The position numbers and the translations under genes are program-made. A DNA stretch of 64,000 nucleotides, from the NCBI GenBank assembly GCA_964242335.1, contig CAXTAY010000011.1, positions 1 through 64,000 on the forward strand, written 5' to 3'. Numbering within the stretch: position 1 is the first letter of the stretch; each line of letters opens with the position of its first letter. The notes below the pieces were generated by a model. The model saw nothing but the letters and a program-made list of their open reading frames with translations, did not search any database and had not been told where the DNA came from. Below are positions 16,837 to 26,933 of this stretch, one piece after another. This stretch comes from Lichenicoccus sp964242335 (GTDB lineage: Bacteria > Pseudomonadota > Alphaproteobacteria > Acetobacterales > Acetobacteraceae).

Positions 16837-18117
16837 ATGTCTCAGTCACGCACCCGGATGCCGGCCGCTTCGGCATCGCCCGTCTCGCCAAAGCTGGTCT
16901 TGCCAGAAGTGGTCTCGCCGGAGCTGGCCCGATCCTGCGAGTCGGTACGGCGGCACACCGAGCACCTCGCCGCAGCACTCTCGGCGGAGGACCAGTGCGT
17001 CCAGTCGATGCCCGATGCGAGCCCGACCAAGTGGCACCGGGCGCATACCAGCTGGTTCTTCGAGCAGTTCGTGCTGGAGCCGCATCTGCCCGGCTATCGT
17101 CGCTTCGACGAGGCGTTCTCGTTCCTGTTCAACTCCTACTACGAGGCGGTCGGCCCGCGTCATCCGCGGCCGATGCGCGGCCTGCTGACGCGCCCGGACG
17201 GCACCCACGTCGCCCGCTACCGGGCGCATGTCGATGCCGGGCTGAGCCGGCTGCTGGCGGCGCCGCTCGGCCAGGCGCTGGACGAGCTGGTCACGCTGGG
17301 CCTGCATCACGAGCAGCAGCACCAGGAGCTGCTGGTGACCGACGCCATGCACGCGCTGGCGCAGAACCCGCTCTGCTGGCGGCTGTCGCCGGTCGAGGAC
17401 CGGATCGCCGTGCTGCCGGGCTGGAGCGCGCCCGCCGGTGCCCCGGGCCCGACCCGCTTCGTCGAGTGCCAGGGCGGCCTGGCGCGGATCGGTCATCCCG
17501 GGGAGGGCTTCGGCTTCGACAACGAGTTCCCGTGCCACCAGCAGATCCTGCAGCCGCACGCGCTCGCCGACCGGCTGGTGCGCAATGCCGAGTGGCTCGA
17601 GTTCATCGCCGACGGCGGCTACCGGCGCCCCGAGCTGTGGATGGCCGATGGCTGGGCCGAGTGCTGCCGCGAGGGCTGGGAAGCGCCGCTGCACTGGCGC
17701 GGCCACGAGGCGGGCTGGCTGCAGGTCACCCCGGGCGGCTGCCGGCGGCTCGCCGCCGACGACGCGGTGACCCACGTGAGCTGGTACGAAGCCGACGCCT
17801 ATGCCCGCTGGGCCGGCGCCCGCCTGCCGACCGAGGCCGAGCTCGAGGCTGCGCAGCGTGCGTCGCCCGCGGGCCTGGCCGAGTTCTTCGGCCACGCCTG
17901 GCAGTGGACCAACAGCGCCTACCTGCCCTATCCCCGCTTCAGGGCGGCCGGCGGCGCGATCGGCGAGTACAACGGCAAGTTCATGATCAACCAGATGGTC
18001 CTGCGCGGCAGCTCGCACGCGACGCCGCCCGGCCATGCCAGGGCGAGCTACCGCAACTTCTTCCCGCCCGGCGCACGCTGGCAGGCGTCCGGCCTTCGGC
18101 TGGCCCAGGATCGCTGA
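16837..18117 (+). CDS. egtB: Ergothioneine biosynthesis protein EgtB
   Basis: A 426-residue protein with an N-terminal DinB-like helical domain carrying probable iron ligands His70 (KWHRAH), His158 and His162 (HEQQHQE), followed by a C-terminal formylglycine-generating-enzyme-like (sulfatase-modifying) fold with VSWYEADAYARWAGARLPTEAE and a terminal LRGSSHAT. EgtB is the non-heme iron oxygenase that joins trimethylhistidine (hercynine) to a thiol donor, gamma-glutamylcysteine or cysteine. ATG 16837 is chosen; a start at 16768 would overlap the ligase gene. egtD follows after 21 bp, so both probably form one operon. No egtA, egtC or egtE is nearby. Confidence 0.93.
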   Translation: MSQSRTRMPAASASPVSPKLVLPEVVSPELARSCESVRRHTEHLAAALSAEDQCVQSMPDASPTKWHRAHTSWFFEQFVLEPHLPGYRRFDEAFSFLFNSYYEAVGPRHPRPMRGLLTRPDGTHVARYRAHVDAGLSRLLAAPLGQALDELVTLGLHHEQQHQELLVTDAMHALAQNPLCWRLSPVEDRIAVLPGWSAPAGAPGPTRFVECQGGLARIGHPGEGFGFDNEFPCHQQILQPHALADRLVRNAEWLEFIADGGYRRPELWMADGWAECCREGWEAPLHWRGHEAGWLQVTPGGCRRLAADDAVTHVSWYEADAYARWAGARLPTEAELEAAQRASPAGLAEFFGHAWQWTNSAYLPYPRFRAAGGAIGEYNGKFMINQMVLRGSSHATPPGHARASYRNFFPPGARWQASGLRLAQDR

Positions 18118-18138
18118 CCGGCTGACATAGGACCCACG

Positions 18139-19146
<1,008 letters not shown>

Positions 19147-19226
19147 CGGAGGCAGAGCAAGGGGCCTTGCCCCACGACCGCATCAAAGGCCAAGCCTCTG
19201 AAATCCGAAACCTGAGAATCGGGGCC

Positions 19227-19276
19227 TGGGGCCGCCGGCCCCAGTGGGTCAAGGGCAAAGCCCTTGCCTGCTCTTC
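19227..19276. repeat. Two-hairpin dispersed repeat, copy A
   Basis: Lies between convergent egtD and the bestrophin gene. It contains a 7-bp stem TGGGGCC/GGCCCCA with a 3-base loop, a six-base linker, and a second 7-bp stem CAAGGGC/GCCCTTG with a 3-base loop, then CCTGCTCTTC. It matches copy D at 49301-49350 in 47 of 50 bases, with the three differences in loops and linker. Weaker similarity extends left to about 19150 and includes GGGGCCTTGCCCC. It may act as a transcription terminator or RNA-stability element for egtBD. Confidence 0.85.
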
Positions 19277-19287
19277 TCAACGTTCTG

Positions 19288-20163
19288 CTAGCGCAGCACC
19301 CCGTTGCTGGGCAGGATCGGCGGCGGCGTGGGCTCGCCGATCGTCTGCAGCATGTCGATCTCGATGCCCCGCGTGATCGCCTGCAGCGGCAGCGCGTGCA
19401 CGGTGTCGGCGAACGGGCTCTCAAGGTCGGAGCCGACCCGGTCGAGGGCGACGAACAGGAAGCCGACCAGGGTGGAGCCCAGCGGGGTGATCCAGCCCAG
19501 CTGCTGCACCATCGACAGCGGCAGCACGGTGCAGAACACCCGTGTGATCAGGCCGGGCAGCAGCGAGAACTGGATCGCGAGCGGCGTCCGCATGATCCGC
19601 TCCAGGCCGCCCTGCGCGTCGGCGAGGTCGGACAGCGTGGCCTCGATCGCGGCGTGCTCGGAGCCGTCGATGTTGTGCTGGCGGGCACTCTGGGCGATCT
19701 CGCGGCCGACCTCGTAGAGGATCCCGTTCGCCTGGTTGCGTCGGCCGACGATGCGCCCGAACATCTCCTGCGACAGGAAGGGGGCGATCTCGGCGGACAC
19801 GTCGGTGCCGCGCAGCATGCCGCGCACCGCGTAGGCGTAGCCGATCATCGCGCGCGTCAAGTCCGGGCGCCCGCGCGCCAGCGTCTCCGCCTGTCGCGCG
19901 AAGCAGCGGCAATTGTTCAGGATCGCGCCCCACAGGGTGCGCGCCTCCCACCAGCGCGCGTAGGCGGCGTTGTTGCGCACGCTCATGAACAGCACCAGCA
20001 CCGAGCCGATCATCGAGTAGGGCAGCGCCGGCTGGTCCATCCAGGGCCGATGCGCGAGCTGGAACGCCAGCACCACGAACACGTCCCACGCGAACAGCAG
20101 CAGCAGCGGCCGCAGGCTCTCGCGCAGCAGCTGGATGGTGCCGGCAGTCCGATCGACGATCAT
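19288..20163 (-). CDS. Bestrophin family ion channel
   Basis: A 291-residue membrane protein. The N-terminus (MIVDRTAGTI then a hydrophobic segment) and the core SVRNNAAYARWWEARTLWG with NNCRCFARQ are characteristic of bacterial bestrophin homologues (formerly UPF0187), which form pentameric anion or cation channels. PFADTVHALPLQAITRGIEIDMLQ near the C-terminus is also typical. ATG 20163 is taken because upstream frame extension runs into the SDR promoter region and has no membrane character. Its physiological role is unknown. It is convergent with egtD and divergent from the SDR gene. Confidence 0.9.
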   Translation of the reverse strand: MIVDRTAGTIQLLRESLRPLLLLFAWDVFVVLAFQLAHRPWMDQPALPYSMIGSVLVLFMSVRNNAAYARWWEARTLWGAILNNCRCFARQAETLARGRPDLTRAMIGYAYAVRGMLRGTDVSAEIAPFLSQEMFGRIVGRRNQANGILYEVGREIAQSARQHNIDGSEHAAIEATLSDLADAQGGLERIMRTPLAIQFSLLPGLITRVFCTVLPLSMVQQLGWITPLGSTLVGFLFVALDRVGSDLESPFADTVHALPLQAITRGIEIDMLQTIGEPTPPPILPSNGVLR

Positions 20164-20249
20164 CGCCGCGAGGCCTCCCGGGCCGGCACCATCACCCGAC
20201 GCGAGGATAGCGCAGATCGGTGCGATCGACGAAGGACTTCGTGGCGGCG

Positions 20250-20292
20250 GAGCAGGGCGATGCCCCGGACCCGCCGGGGCCCGGGCCCCGGC
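20250..20292. repeat. Two-hairpin dispersed repeat, copy B (diverged)
   Basis: Located between the divergent bestrophin and SDR genes and oriented opposite to copy A. It retains GGGC/GCCC (20255-20258 with 20262-20265) and a longer CCGGGGC/GCCCCGG stem (20274-20280 with 20285-20291), separated by a GGACCCG-type linker. The stem sequences differ from copies A and D while pairing is kept. It is the most diverged copy. Confidence 0.6.
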
Positions 20293-20390
20293 GTCCCGTT
20301 TCGGAGCCGGCGTCGTCCTTTGCCCAGGGCGGGGCGGCGGATATGGTGGGCGCGCGCATGGCCGCGCCGGCCGTCGCAGGAGGCCGGACC

Positions 20391-21266
20391 ATGAGTGATC
20401 GGACCACGCAGACGCGCTTCCGCGGCAAGGTGGCGGTGGTGTCCGGGGCCGCGCGCGGCATCGGCCGCGCGGTCGCCGTGGCACTGGCGCGCGAGGGGGC
20501 GAATGTCGTCGGCGCCGACATCGCGGGTCCGGTGAACCGCACCTTCGAGGTCGCGCCGTCGACCGCCGCCGACCTCGACGAGACCGGCCGGGCGGTGCGC
20601 GAGGCCGGCGGCGGCTGGCTCGGCGTGACGTTCGACCAGCGCGACATCGACGCGGCGCGACGCGCCGCGGGTCAGGTGCACGCGACCTTCGGTGGCCTGG
20701 ACATCCTGTTCGCCAATGCCGGGGTGCAGGCGTTCAAGCCGCTGCTGGAGATGGAAGACGAGGACTGGCACACGCAGATCGACGTCAACCTGACCGGCAC
20801 CGCGAACGTGCTGCGCGTTTTCGCACCGATGATCGTCGCCCGCGGCGGCGGCCGCATCATCATCACCTCCTCGACCCAGGGACGGCACGGCGCGAAGTTC
20901 GGCGCCGCCTACTCCGCCTCCAAGTGGGGGCTGATCGGGCTGATGAAGTCGGCGGCGCTCGAGCTCGGCGCACACGGCATCACGGTTAATGCGCTGATCC
21001 CGGGGCTGATCGACACGCCGCTCACCCGTCACGAGCAGCGATACGCGCAGTCGCTGCAGGAGTCCGGCCAGGCGCCGAGCGGCGACGAGGCCACGGACGA
21101 GGCCGCCGCGCGCAAGGGGCTCGCCGGCAAGTCGCCGCTGGGCGTGCCGTGGATCGATCCGCAGGAGCTGGCGCCGATGGTCGCCTTCCTGGCCTCGGAC
21201 GAGGCGCGGATGATCACCGGCGCCAGCTTCGAGGTGACCGGCGGCGACAGCGCGCACATGCCATGA
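20391..21266 (+). CDS. SDR family oxidoreductase
   Basis: A 291-residue classical-type short-chain dehydrogenase: cofactor glycine motif SGAARGIGRA, ANAG stretch (NAGVQ), catalytic Ser in ITSSTQG, and YSASK with the active Tyr and Lys. The insertion STAADLDETGRAVREAGG after strand 2 resembles the mycofactocin-associated/carveol-dehydrogenase-like subgroup, whose nicotinamide cofactor is tightly bound. No mycofactocin genes occur in the window, so that link is only a sequence impression. AGGAGG at 20378-20383 selects ATG 20391. fumC begins 85 bp downstream. The substrate is unknown. Confidence 0.88.
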   Translation: MSDRTTQTRFRGKVAVVSGAARGIGRAVAVALAREGANVVGADIAGPVNRTFEVAPSTAADLDETGRAVREAGGGWLGVTFDQRDIDAARRAAGQVHATFGGLDILFANAGVQAFKPLLEMEDEDWHTQIDVNLTGTANVLRVFAPMIVARGGGRIIITSSTQGRHGAKFGAAYSASKWGLIGLMKSAALELGAHGITVNALIPGLIDTPLTRHEQRYAQSLQESGQAPSGDEATDEAAARKGLAGKSPLGVPWIDPQELAPMVAFLASDEARMITGASFEVTGGDSAHMP

Positions 21267-21351
21267 CGGCGCGGGCCGGCCGATCCGCGCGGGGCGAAAC
21301 TGCCCGGATCTCCGTCCGGAACCCGGCTCTTCCCGCCAGGATCCGCCGGCG

Positions 21352-22809
21352 ATGACCGGACCGGGCGAGGGGCACGCGGTGCTCGACCTGCCGATCGGCA
21401 TCGAGGCCACCGGGCAGCGCACCGAGACGGACTCGATGGGCAGCATCGAGGTGCCGGCGGATCGCTACTGGGGCGCGCAGACGCAGCGCAGCCTGGTGCA
21501 CTTCTCCATCGGCGAGGACCGCATGCCCAAGCCGCTCTACCACGCCTACGGCGTGGTCAAGAAGGCCGCCGCCCTGGTCAACGAGGCCGATGGCCGGCTG
21601 GAGCCTTGGAAGGCGGCGGCGATCGTGCGTGCCGCCGACGAGGTCATCGCGGGCCAGCTGGACGAGCACTTCCCGCTCTATGTCTGGCAGACCGGGTCGG
21701 GCACCCAGTCCAACATGAACCTCAACGAGGTGCTGTCGAACCGCGCCATCCAGCTGCTCGGCGGCGAGCTCGCGAGCAAGTCGCCGGTGCATCCCAACGA
21801 CGACGTCAACATGGGCCAGTCCAGCAACGACAGCTTCCCGACCGCGATGCACGTGGCCGCGGTCAAGGAGCTGGACGACCGCCTGCTGCCGCAGCTCGAC
21901 GCGCTGGCGCGTGCGATCGAGGTCAAGGCGCAGGAGTGGGACGGCGTCGTGAAGATCGGCCGCACCCATCTCGAGGATGCCGTGCCGCTCACCGTCGGTC
22001 AGGAATGGTCCGGCTACGCGCACCAGATCCGCGACGCGATCGCCGACATCCGACGCGGACGCGAGGGGCTGATGCAGCTGGCGATCGGCGGCACCGCCGT
22101 CGGCACCGGGCTGAACGCGCCGCCGGGCTTCAGCGTCAAGGTCGCGGCCAGGATCGCCGAGCTGACCGGGCAGCCCTTCGTCACCGCGCCGAACAAGTTC
22201 GCCGCCCAGGGCTCGCTGGACGCGATGGTGCGGGCCAGCGCGACCCTGCGCGGCGTCGCGGTGGCGCTGATGAAGATCGCCAACGACATGCGCTGGCTCG
22301 CCTCCGGTCCGCGCTGCGGCCTCGGCGAGCTGCTGCTGCCGGAGAACGAGCCCGGCTCCTCGATCATGCCGGGCAAGGTCAACCCGACGCAGTGCGAGGC
22401 GATGGTGATGATCGCGATCCAGGTGATCGGCGACGACACCGCGGTCGCCTTCGCCGGCAGCCAGGGCAATTTCGAGCTGAACACGATGCGGCCGATCATC
22501 ATCGACAACTTCCTGCACTCGGCACGCATCCTGGCCGACGGCAGCGAGAAGTTCCGCCTGTACTCGGTCGAGGGCACCAGGCTCGACGAGAAGCGGATCG
22601 CCCGCCATGTGGCGGAGTCGGTGATGCTGGTGACGGCACTCAGCCCGGTGATCGGCTACGACAAGGCCTCCGGCATCGCGCACAAGGCGATGGACGAGGA
22701 CCTCACGCTCCGTCAGGCTGCGGTGCAATCCGGCGACGTCAGCGAGCAGCAGTTCGACGCGGTGGTCGACCCCTCCAGGATGGTCGGCAGCGGCCTGGCG
22801 GGAGCCTGA
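21352..22809 (+). CDS. fumC: Class II fumarate hydratase
   Basis: A 485-residue iron-independent fumarase of the aspartase/fumarase superfamily that interconverts fumarate and malate in the TCA cycle. Marks include ETDSMGSIEVPADRYWGAQT, GSGTQSNMNLNEV, the substrate region SSNDSFPTAMH and the signature GSSIMPGKVNP near residue 335. The N-terminus is about 20 residues longer than usual before RTETDSMG, so the true start could be the in-frame GTG at residue 10, though ATG 21352 is plausible. It begins a run of same-strand genes, with poxB 43 bp downstream. Confidence 0.95.
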   Translation: MTGPGEGHAVLDLPIGIEATGQRTETDSMGSIEVPADRYWGAQTQRSLVHFSIGEDRMPKPLYHAYGVVKKAAALVNEADGRLEPWKAAAIVRAADEVIAGQLDEHFPLYVWQTGSGTQSNMNLNEVLSNRAIQLLGGELASKSPVHPNDDVNMGQSSNDSFPTAMHVAAVKELDDRLLPQLDALARAIEVKAQEWDGVVKIGRTHLEDAVPLTVGQEWSGYAHQIRDAIADIRRGREGLMQLAIGGTAVGTGLNAPPGFSVKVAARIAELTGQPFVTAPNKFAAQGSLDAMVRASATLRGVAVALMKIANDMRWLASGPRCGLGELLLPENEPGSSIMPGKVNPTQCEAMVMIAIQVIGDDTAVAFAGSQGNFELNTMRPIIIDNFLHSARILADGSEKFRLYSVEGTRLDEKRIARHVAESVMLVTALSPVIGYDKASGIAHKAMDEDLTLRQAAVQSGDVSEQQFDAVVDPSRMVGSGLAGA

Positions 22810-22852
22810 GCCGGTCGCAGGCGGCATCCTTCCCAGCAGAGGCATGTGTCCC

Positions 22853-24583
22853 ATGAGCAAGTCGAACGTGGCCGACCTGATCGTACAGGCGCTGCATCAG
22901 GTGGGTGTCGGACGGATCTACGGGGTCGTCGGCGACAGCCTCAACGCCCTGACGGAGGCGCTGCGCAAGCATGGCGGGATCGACTGGATCCACACACGCA
23001 GCGAGGAGGCCGCGGCGTTCGCCGCCGGCGGCGAGGCGCACCTCACCGGCAGCCTCGCGGTCTGCGCCGGCAGCTGCGGTCCGGGCAACCTGCACCTGAT
23101 CAACGGCCTGTTCGACTGCCACCGCTCGCGCGTCCCGGTGCTCGCGATCGCCGCCCAGATCCCCAGTGCCGAGATCGGGCGGAACTACTTCCAGGAGACC
23201 CACCCGCAGAACCTGTTCCAGGAATGCAGCCATTTCTGCGAGCTGATCTCCAGCCCCGAGCAGCTCCCCGGGGTGCTGGAGACGGCGATCCGCGTCGCCG
23301 TCGCCGAACGCGGCGTCTCCGTCCTCGTGGTGCCCGGCGATGTCGGGCTGATGCCGGTGCCCGATGCCGCGAGGCTGTCGCCCGCGCTGCTGCCCGCACC
23401 GGCGGTGGCGCGGCCGCCGGACGCCGAGCTGGACGCGCTGGCCGGGATGCTGAACCGGTCGTCGCGGGTGACGCTGCTGTGCGGCCGAGGCTGCTACGGC
23501 CAGCACGCGGCCCTGCTGCGGCTCGCGGACGCGCTGAAGTCGCCGATCGTGCATGCGCTGGGCGGCAAGGAGGGCGTCGAGCACGACAACCCGTTCGATG
23601 TCGGCATGACCGGGCTGATCGGGTTCAGCTCCGGCTACCGCGCGATGATGGAGTGCGACATGCTGCTGATGCTGGGGACCGACTTCCCCTATCGGCAGTT
23701 CTACCCGACCAAGGCGCGGATCGCCCAGCTCGACCTGCGCGCCTCCAGCCTGGGCAGGCGCTGCCGCCTCGATCTCGGCCTGCTCGGCGATGTCGGCGCC
23801 ACCATCGAGGCGCTGCTGCCGCGCCTGCAGCCCAGGACCGACCGGGCGCATCTCGACGACAGCCTCGCGCACTACGCGCGTGCCCGCGAGGGCCTGGACG
23901 AGCTGGCCGTGGGCCGGCCGGGCCACGAGCCGATCCACCCGCAGTTCCTCGCCAGGACGCTGAGCGAGATGGCGTCCGACGACGCGATCTTCACCTGCGA
24001 CGTCGGCACGCCGACGATCTGGGCGGCGCGCTACCTGAAGCTGAACGGTGGCCGGCGCCTGATCGGCTCGTTCAACCACGGCTCGATGGCCAACGCGATG
24101 CCGCAGGCGATCGGCGCGCAGGCGACCTACCTGAACCGGCAGGTGATCTCGCTGTCGGGCGACGGCGGCTTCGCGATGCTGATGGGCGACCTGCTGACCC
24201 TGGTGCAGCACAGGCTTCCGGCCAAGATCGTGGTGTTCAACAATTCGACGCTCGGCTTCGTCGAGATGGAGATGAAGGCGGCCGGCTTCCTCGATACCGG
24301 CGTCGCCCTGGTGAACCCCGACTTCGCGGCACTGGCCACGGCGGCCGGGCTGTTCGCCAGGCGCGTCGAGGATCCGGCCGACCTGGCCGACGCGGTGCGC
24401 GCCGCGCTCGCCCATGACGGACCCGCCCTGCTCGACGTGGTGACCGCCAAGCAGGAGCTGGCGATGCCGCCTCGCATCGGCATCGAGCAGATGGCCGGCT
24501 TCTCGCTCTGGGTCGCCAAGGCGGTGCTGAACGGGCGCGGCAACGAGGTGATCGATCTGGCGCGGACCAACCTGTCGCACTGA
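22853..24583 (+). CDS. poxB: Pyruvate dehydrogenase (quinone)/pyruvate oxidase-type ThDP enzyme
   Basis: A 576-residue ThDP-dependent enzyme most like PoxB, which decarboxylates pyruvate oxidatively to acetate and CO2 and passes electrons through FAD to quinone at the membrane. The N-terminal domain has YGVVGDSLNALTEAL and the catalytic glutamate region RSEEAAAFAAGGEA; the C-terminal ThDP motif is GDGGFAML followed by NN about 25 residues on. ATG 22853 is favoured over ATG 22844 because AGAGG at 22838-22842 would be only one base from the earlier codon. Downstream lut genes make pyruvate from lactate, so the neighbours feed its substrate. Confidence 0.88.
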   Translation: MSKSNVADLIVQALHQVGVGRIYGVVGDSLNALTEALRKHGGIDWIHTRSEEAAAFAAGGEAHLTGSLAVCAGSCGPGNLHLINGLFDCHRSRVPVLAIAAQIPSAEIGRNYFQETHPQNLFQECSHFCELISSPEQLPGVLETAIRVAVAERGVSVLVVPGDVGLMPVPDAARLSPALLPAPAVARPPDAELDALAGMLNRSSRVTLLCGRGCYGQHAALLRLADALKSPIVHALGGKEGVEHDNPFDVGMTGLIGFSSGYRAMMECDMLLMLGTDFPYRQFYPTKARIAQLDLRASSLGRRCRLDLGLLGDVGATIEALLPRLQPRTDRAHLDDSLAHYARAREGLDELAVGRPGHEPIHPQFLARTLSEMASDDAIFTCDVGTPTIWAARYLKLNGGRRLIGSFNHGSMANAMPQAIGAQATYLNRQVISLSGDGGFAMLMGDLLTLVQHRLPAKIVVFNNSTLGFVEMEMKAAGFLDTGVALVNPDFAALATAAGLFARRVEDPADLADAVRAALAHDGPALLDVVTAKQELAMPPRIGIEQMAGFSLWVAKAVLNGRGNEVIDLARTNLSH

Positions 24584-24618
24584 TCCCGCTCGCGAACCCG
24601 GGTGCTGGAAGGCAGACC

Positions 24619-25362
24619 ATGCGGATCGGATTGTTCATTCCCTGCTACGTCGATGCGTTCCATCCGGAGGTCGGCATCGCCACGCTGGAGCTGCTGGAAC
24701 GGCTCGGTCTCGACGTCGAGTATCCGCCCGATCAGACCTGCTGCGGCCAGCCGATGACCAACACCGGCTGCCACGCGGAATCGGCCGCGACCGAGGCGCT
24801 GTTCGTGCGCAACTTCGACGGCTACGACTACGTCGTCTGCCCGTCGGGCAGCTGCGCCCACCACGTGCGCTGCAACCTCGACGCCATCGAGCAGACCGAC
24901 GCGGTGCAGCGGGTCCGCGCCCGGACCTTCGAGCTGGTCGAGTTCCTGCACGACGTCCTGAAGGTCGATGCATTCCCCTGGGCCGAGTTCCCGCACAAGG
25001 TGGCGCTGCACCATAACTGCAACGCGCTGCGCGGCATCAACATCGCCAGCATGTCGGAGCTCCGCCACGCCCCCTTCTCCAAGCCGAAGGACCTGCTCGG
25101 GAGGGTGGCCGGCATAGAGTTCGTCGAGCTCGCCCGCCCCGACGAGTGCTGCGGCTTCGGCGGCACCTTCTGCGTGTTCGAGGAGGGCGTGTCGGCGAAG
25201 ATGGGCCACGACAAGGTGCTGGACGAGCACCGCTCCGGTGCCGAGTATGTCGCCTCCTCGGACAGCTCCTGCATGCTGCACCAGCAGGGCTGCGCCGAGC
25301 GCGCCGGCCTGCCGGTGAAATACATCCATATCGCGCAGATCCTCAACGGAGCCCGTGCTTGA
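24619..25362 (+). CDS. lutA: Lactate utilization protein A (Fe-S oxidoreductase subunit)
   Basis: A 247-residue protein with two cysteine-rich CCG domains (TCCGQPM near residue 40 and ECCGFGGTFCV near residue 177), as in LutA/LldE. With LutB and LutC it forms an iron-sulfur enzyme complex that oxidises L-lactate to pyruvate in the cytoplasm. The stop overlaps the TTG start of lutB (TTGA), indicating coupled translation. It follows poxB by 35 bp, and the whole run is probably co-transcribed. Confidence 0.92.
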   Translation: MRIGLFIPCYVDAFHPEVGIATLELLERLGLDVEYPPDQTCCGQPMTNTGCHAESAATEALFVRNFDGYDYVVCPSGSCAHHVRCNLDAIEQTDAVQRVRARTFELVEFLHDVLKVDAFPWAEFPHKVALHHNCNALRGINIASMSELRHAPFSKPKDLLGRVAGIEFVELARPDECCGFGGTFCVFEEGVSAKMGHDKVLDEHRSGAEYVASSDSSCMLHQQGCAERAGLPVKYIHIAQILNGARA

Positions 25363-25409
25363 GCAAGCATCTGGGCTTGAGCAAGAACCTGGGCATGAGC
25401 GAGAACCCG
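25359..25409 (+). repeat. 18-bp tandem repeat at the lutB start
   Basis: Three consecutive units start at 25359, 25377 and 25395: TTGAGCAAGCATCTGGGC, TTGAGCAAGAACCTGGGC and a shortened, diverged ATGAGCGAGAACCCG. Each unit opens with a codon able to initiate translation and encodes (L/M)S(K/E)-N/H-type residues. The only Shine-Dalgarno-like sequence (GGAG, 25348-25351) serves the first unit. Confidence 0.8.
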
Positions 25410-26933
25410 ATGCTGCACGAGGAGCTGGTTAATCACGGGCCGACCGAGGGCGCGACGCGGGACGGGGTGCGGCTGAGCCACGCCGAGGGCACGTCGAAGC
25501 CGCTGCGCTCGAAGACGCCGGAGCCGCAGCCGCGCGGTGCGCGCATCCGCGGCGATCGGCCGGTCGACCAGTCGGAGGCGGCGGACCGCTTCATCGCCGC
25601 CACCGAGCACGAGAAGATGCATGACGAGCGGCTGTGGGACCTGCGGCAGAAGCGCGACCGCGAGATGCACGGCATCCCCGAGTGGGAGCAGCTGCGCGAG
25701 CTGGCGTCGGCGATCAAGGAGCACGCGCTCACCCACCTCGACCGGTGTCTGGAGCAGTTCGAGGCCAACGCCACCTCCCGTGGCATCCACGTGCACTGGG
25801 CTCGCGACGCCGCGGAGCACAACCGGATCGTGCTCTCGATCCTGCGCGACCATCACGCGCGCCGGCTGATCAAGAGCAAGTCGATGCTGACCGAGGAGTG
25901 CGGCCTCCGCGAGTTCCTCGGCGAGCACGGGGTCGAGGTGATCGAGACCGACCTCGGCGAGCGCATCCAGCAGCTCGACGGCGAGGCGCCGAGCCACGTC
26001 GTGGTGCCGGCGGTGCACAAGCTGCGCTCCGACGTCGCCCGCGTGTTCGCCGACACGCTGGGCTCGGATCCGGACAGCGACGACGTGCACTACCTCGCCA
26101 GGACGCAGCGCGACGCCACCCGGCCGATGATCCTGTCGGCCGATGCCGGCATGACCGGCGCCAACTTCGCGGTCGCCGAGACCGGCAGCTTCGTGGTCTG
26201 CACCAACGAGGGCAACGCCGACCTGTCGGCCAACACGCCGCCGCTGCACATCGCCTCGATCGGCATCGAGAAGGTGATCCCCCGCCTCGACGACCTCGCG
26301 GTGATGGTGCGGCTGCTGTCGCGCAGCGCGCTCGGCTCGCCGATCACGCAATACACCTCGCACTTCCGCGGACCGCGCGCCGGCGGCGAGATGCACGTGG
26401 TGCTGGTCGATAACGGCCGCTCGGAGCGGCTCGGCATGGAGAAGTTCTGGACCTCGCTGAAATGCATACGCTGCGGTGCCTGCATGAACACCTGCCCGGT
26501 GTTCCGGCGCAGCGGCGGGCTGAGCTACGGCGCCACCTATGCCGGGCCGATCGGGCTGATCATCAACCCGACCTTCAATGCGCATAAATACAGCAGGCTG
26601 CCCTTCTCCTCGACGCTGAACGGCAGCTGCACCAACGTCTGCCCGGTCAAGATCAACATCCACACCCAGATCGCCGACTGGCGCCGCGTCATGGCGGAGA
26701 CCCACGAGCTGCCGCGCATGAAGAAGGCGATGATGCAGGCGGCCGGCGCGCTGCTCGCGAACCCCAGGCTGTATCGCGCCGCGCTGCCGCTCGCCGACAG
26801 CGCGCTGCGCCACCTGCCGCGCTTCGTGCTCTACAACCGCTTCAACAGCTGGGCGCGCGGCCGCGAGATGCCGCACCCGCCGCGCCAGACCTTCCACCAG
26901 TGGTATCAGGCCAATCGCGGCAAGACCGCGTGA
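25359..26933 (+). CDS. lutB: Lactate utilization protein B (iron-sulfur subunit)
   Basis: About 524 residues. The middle is a LUD domain; the C-terminal part holds two ferredoxin-like clusters, CIRCGACMNTCPVF and CTNVCPVKI, as in LutB/LldF. It is the iron-sulfur core of the L-lactate-oxidising LutABC complex. I placed the start at TTG 25359, which overlaps the lutA stop by four bases and has GGAG seven bases upstream; ATG 25395 or 25410 are alternatives. The first ~18 residues come from an 18-bp tandem repeat and are not conserved family sequence. lutC overlaps its stop by four bases (GTGA). Confidence 0.92.
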   Translation: MSKHLGLSKNLGMSENPMLHEELVNHGPTEGATRDGVRLSHAEGTSKPLRSKTPEPQPRGARIRGDRPVDQSEAADRFIAATEHEKMHDERLWDLRQKRDREMHGIPEWEQLRELASAIKEHALTHLDRCLEQFEANATSRGIHVHWARDAAEHNRIVLSILRDHHARRLIKSKSMLTEECGLREFLGEHGVEVIETDLGERIQQLDGEAPSHVVVPAVHKLRSDVARVFADTLGSDPDSDDVHYLARTQRDATRPMILSADAGMTGANFAVAETGSFVVCTNEGNADLSANTPPLHIASIGIEKVIPRLDDLAVMVRLLSRSALGSPITQYTSHFRGPRAGGEMHVVLVDNGRSERLGMEKFWTSLKCIRCGACMNTCPVFRRSGGLSYGATYAGPIGLIINPTFNAHKYSRLPFSSTLNGSCTNVCPVKINIHTQIADWRRVMAETHELPRMKKAMMQAAGALLANPRLYRAALPLADSALRHLPRFVLYNRFNSWARGREMPHPPRQTFHQWYQANRGKTA

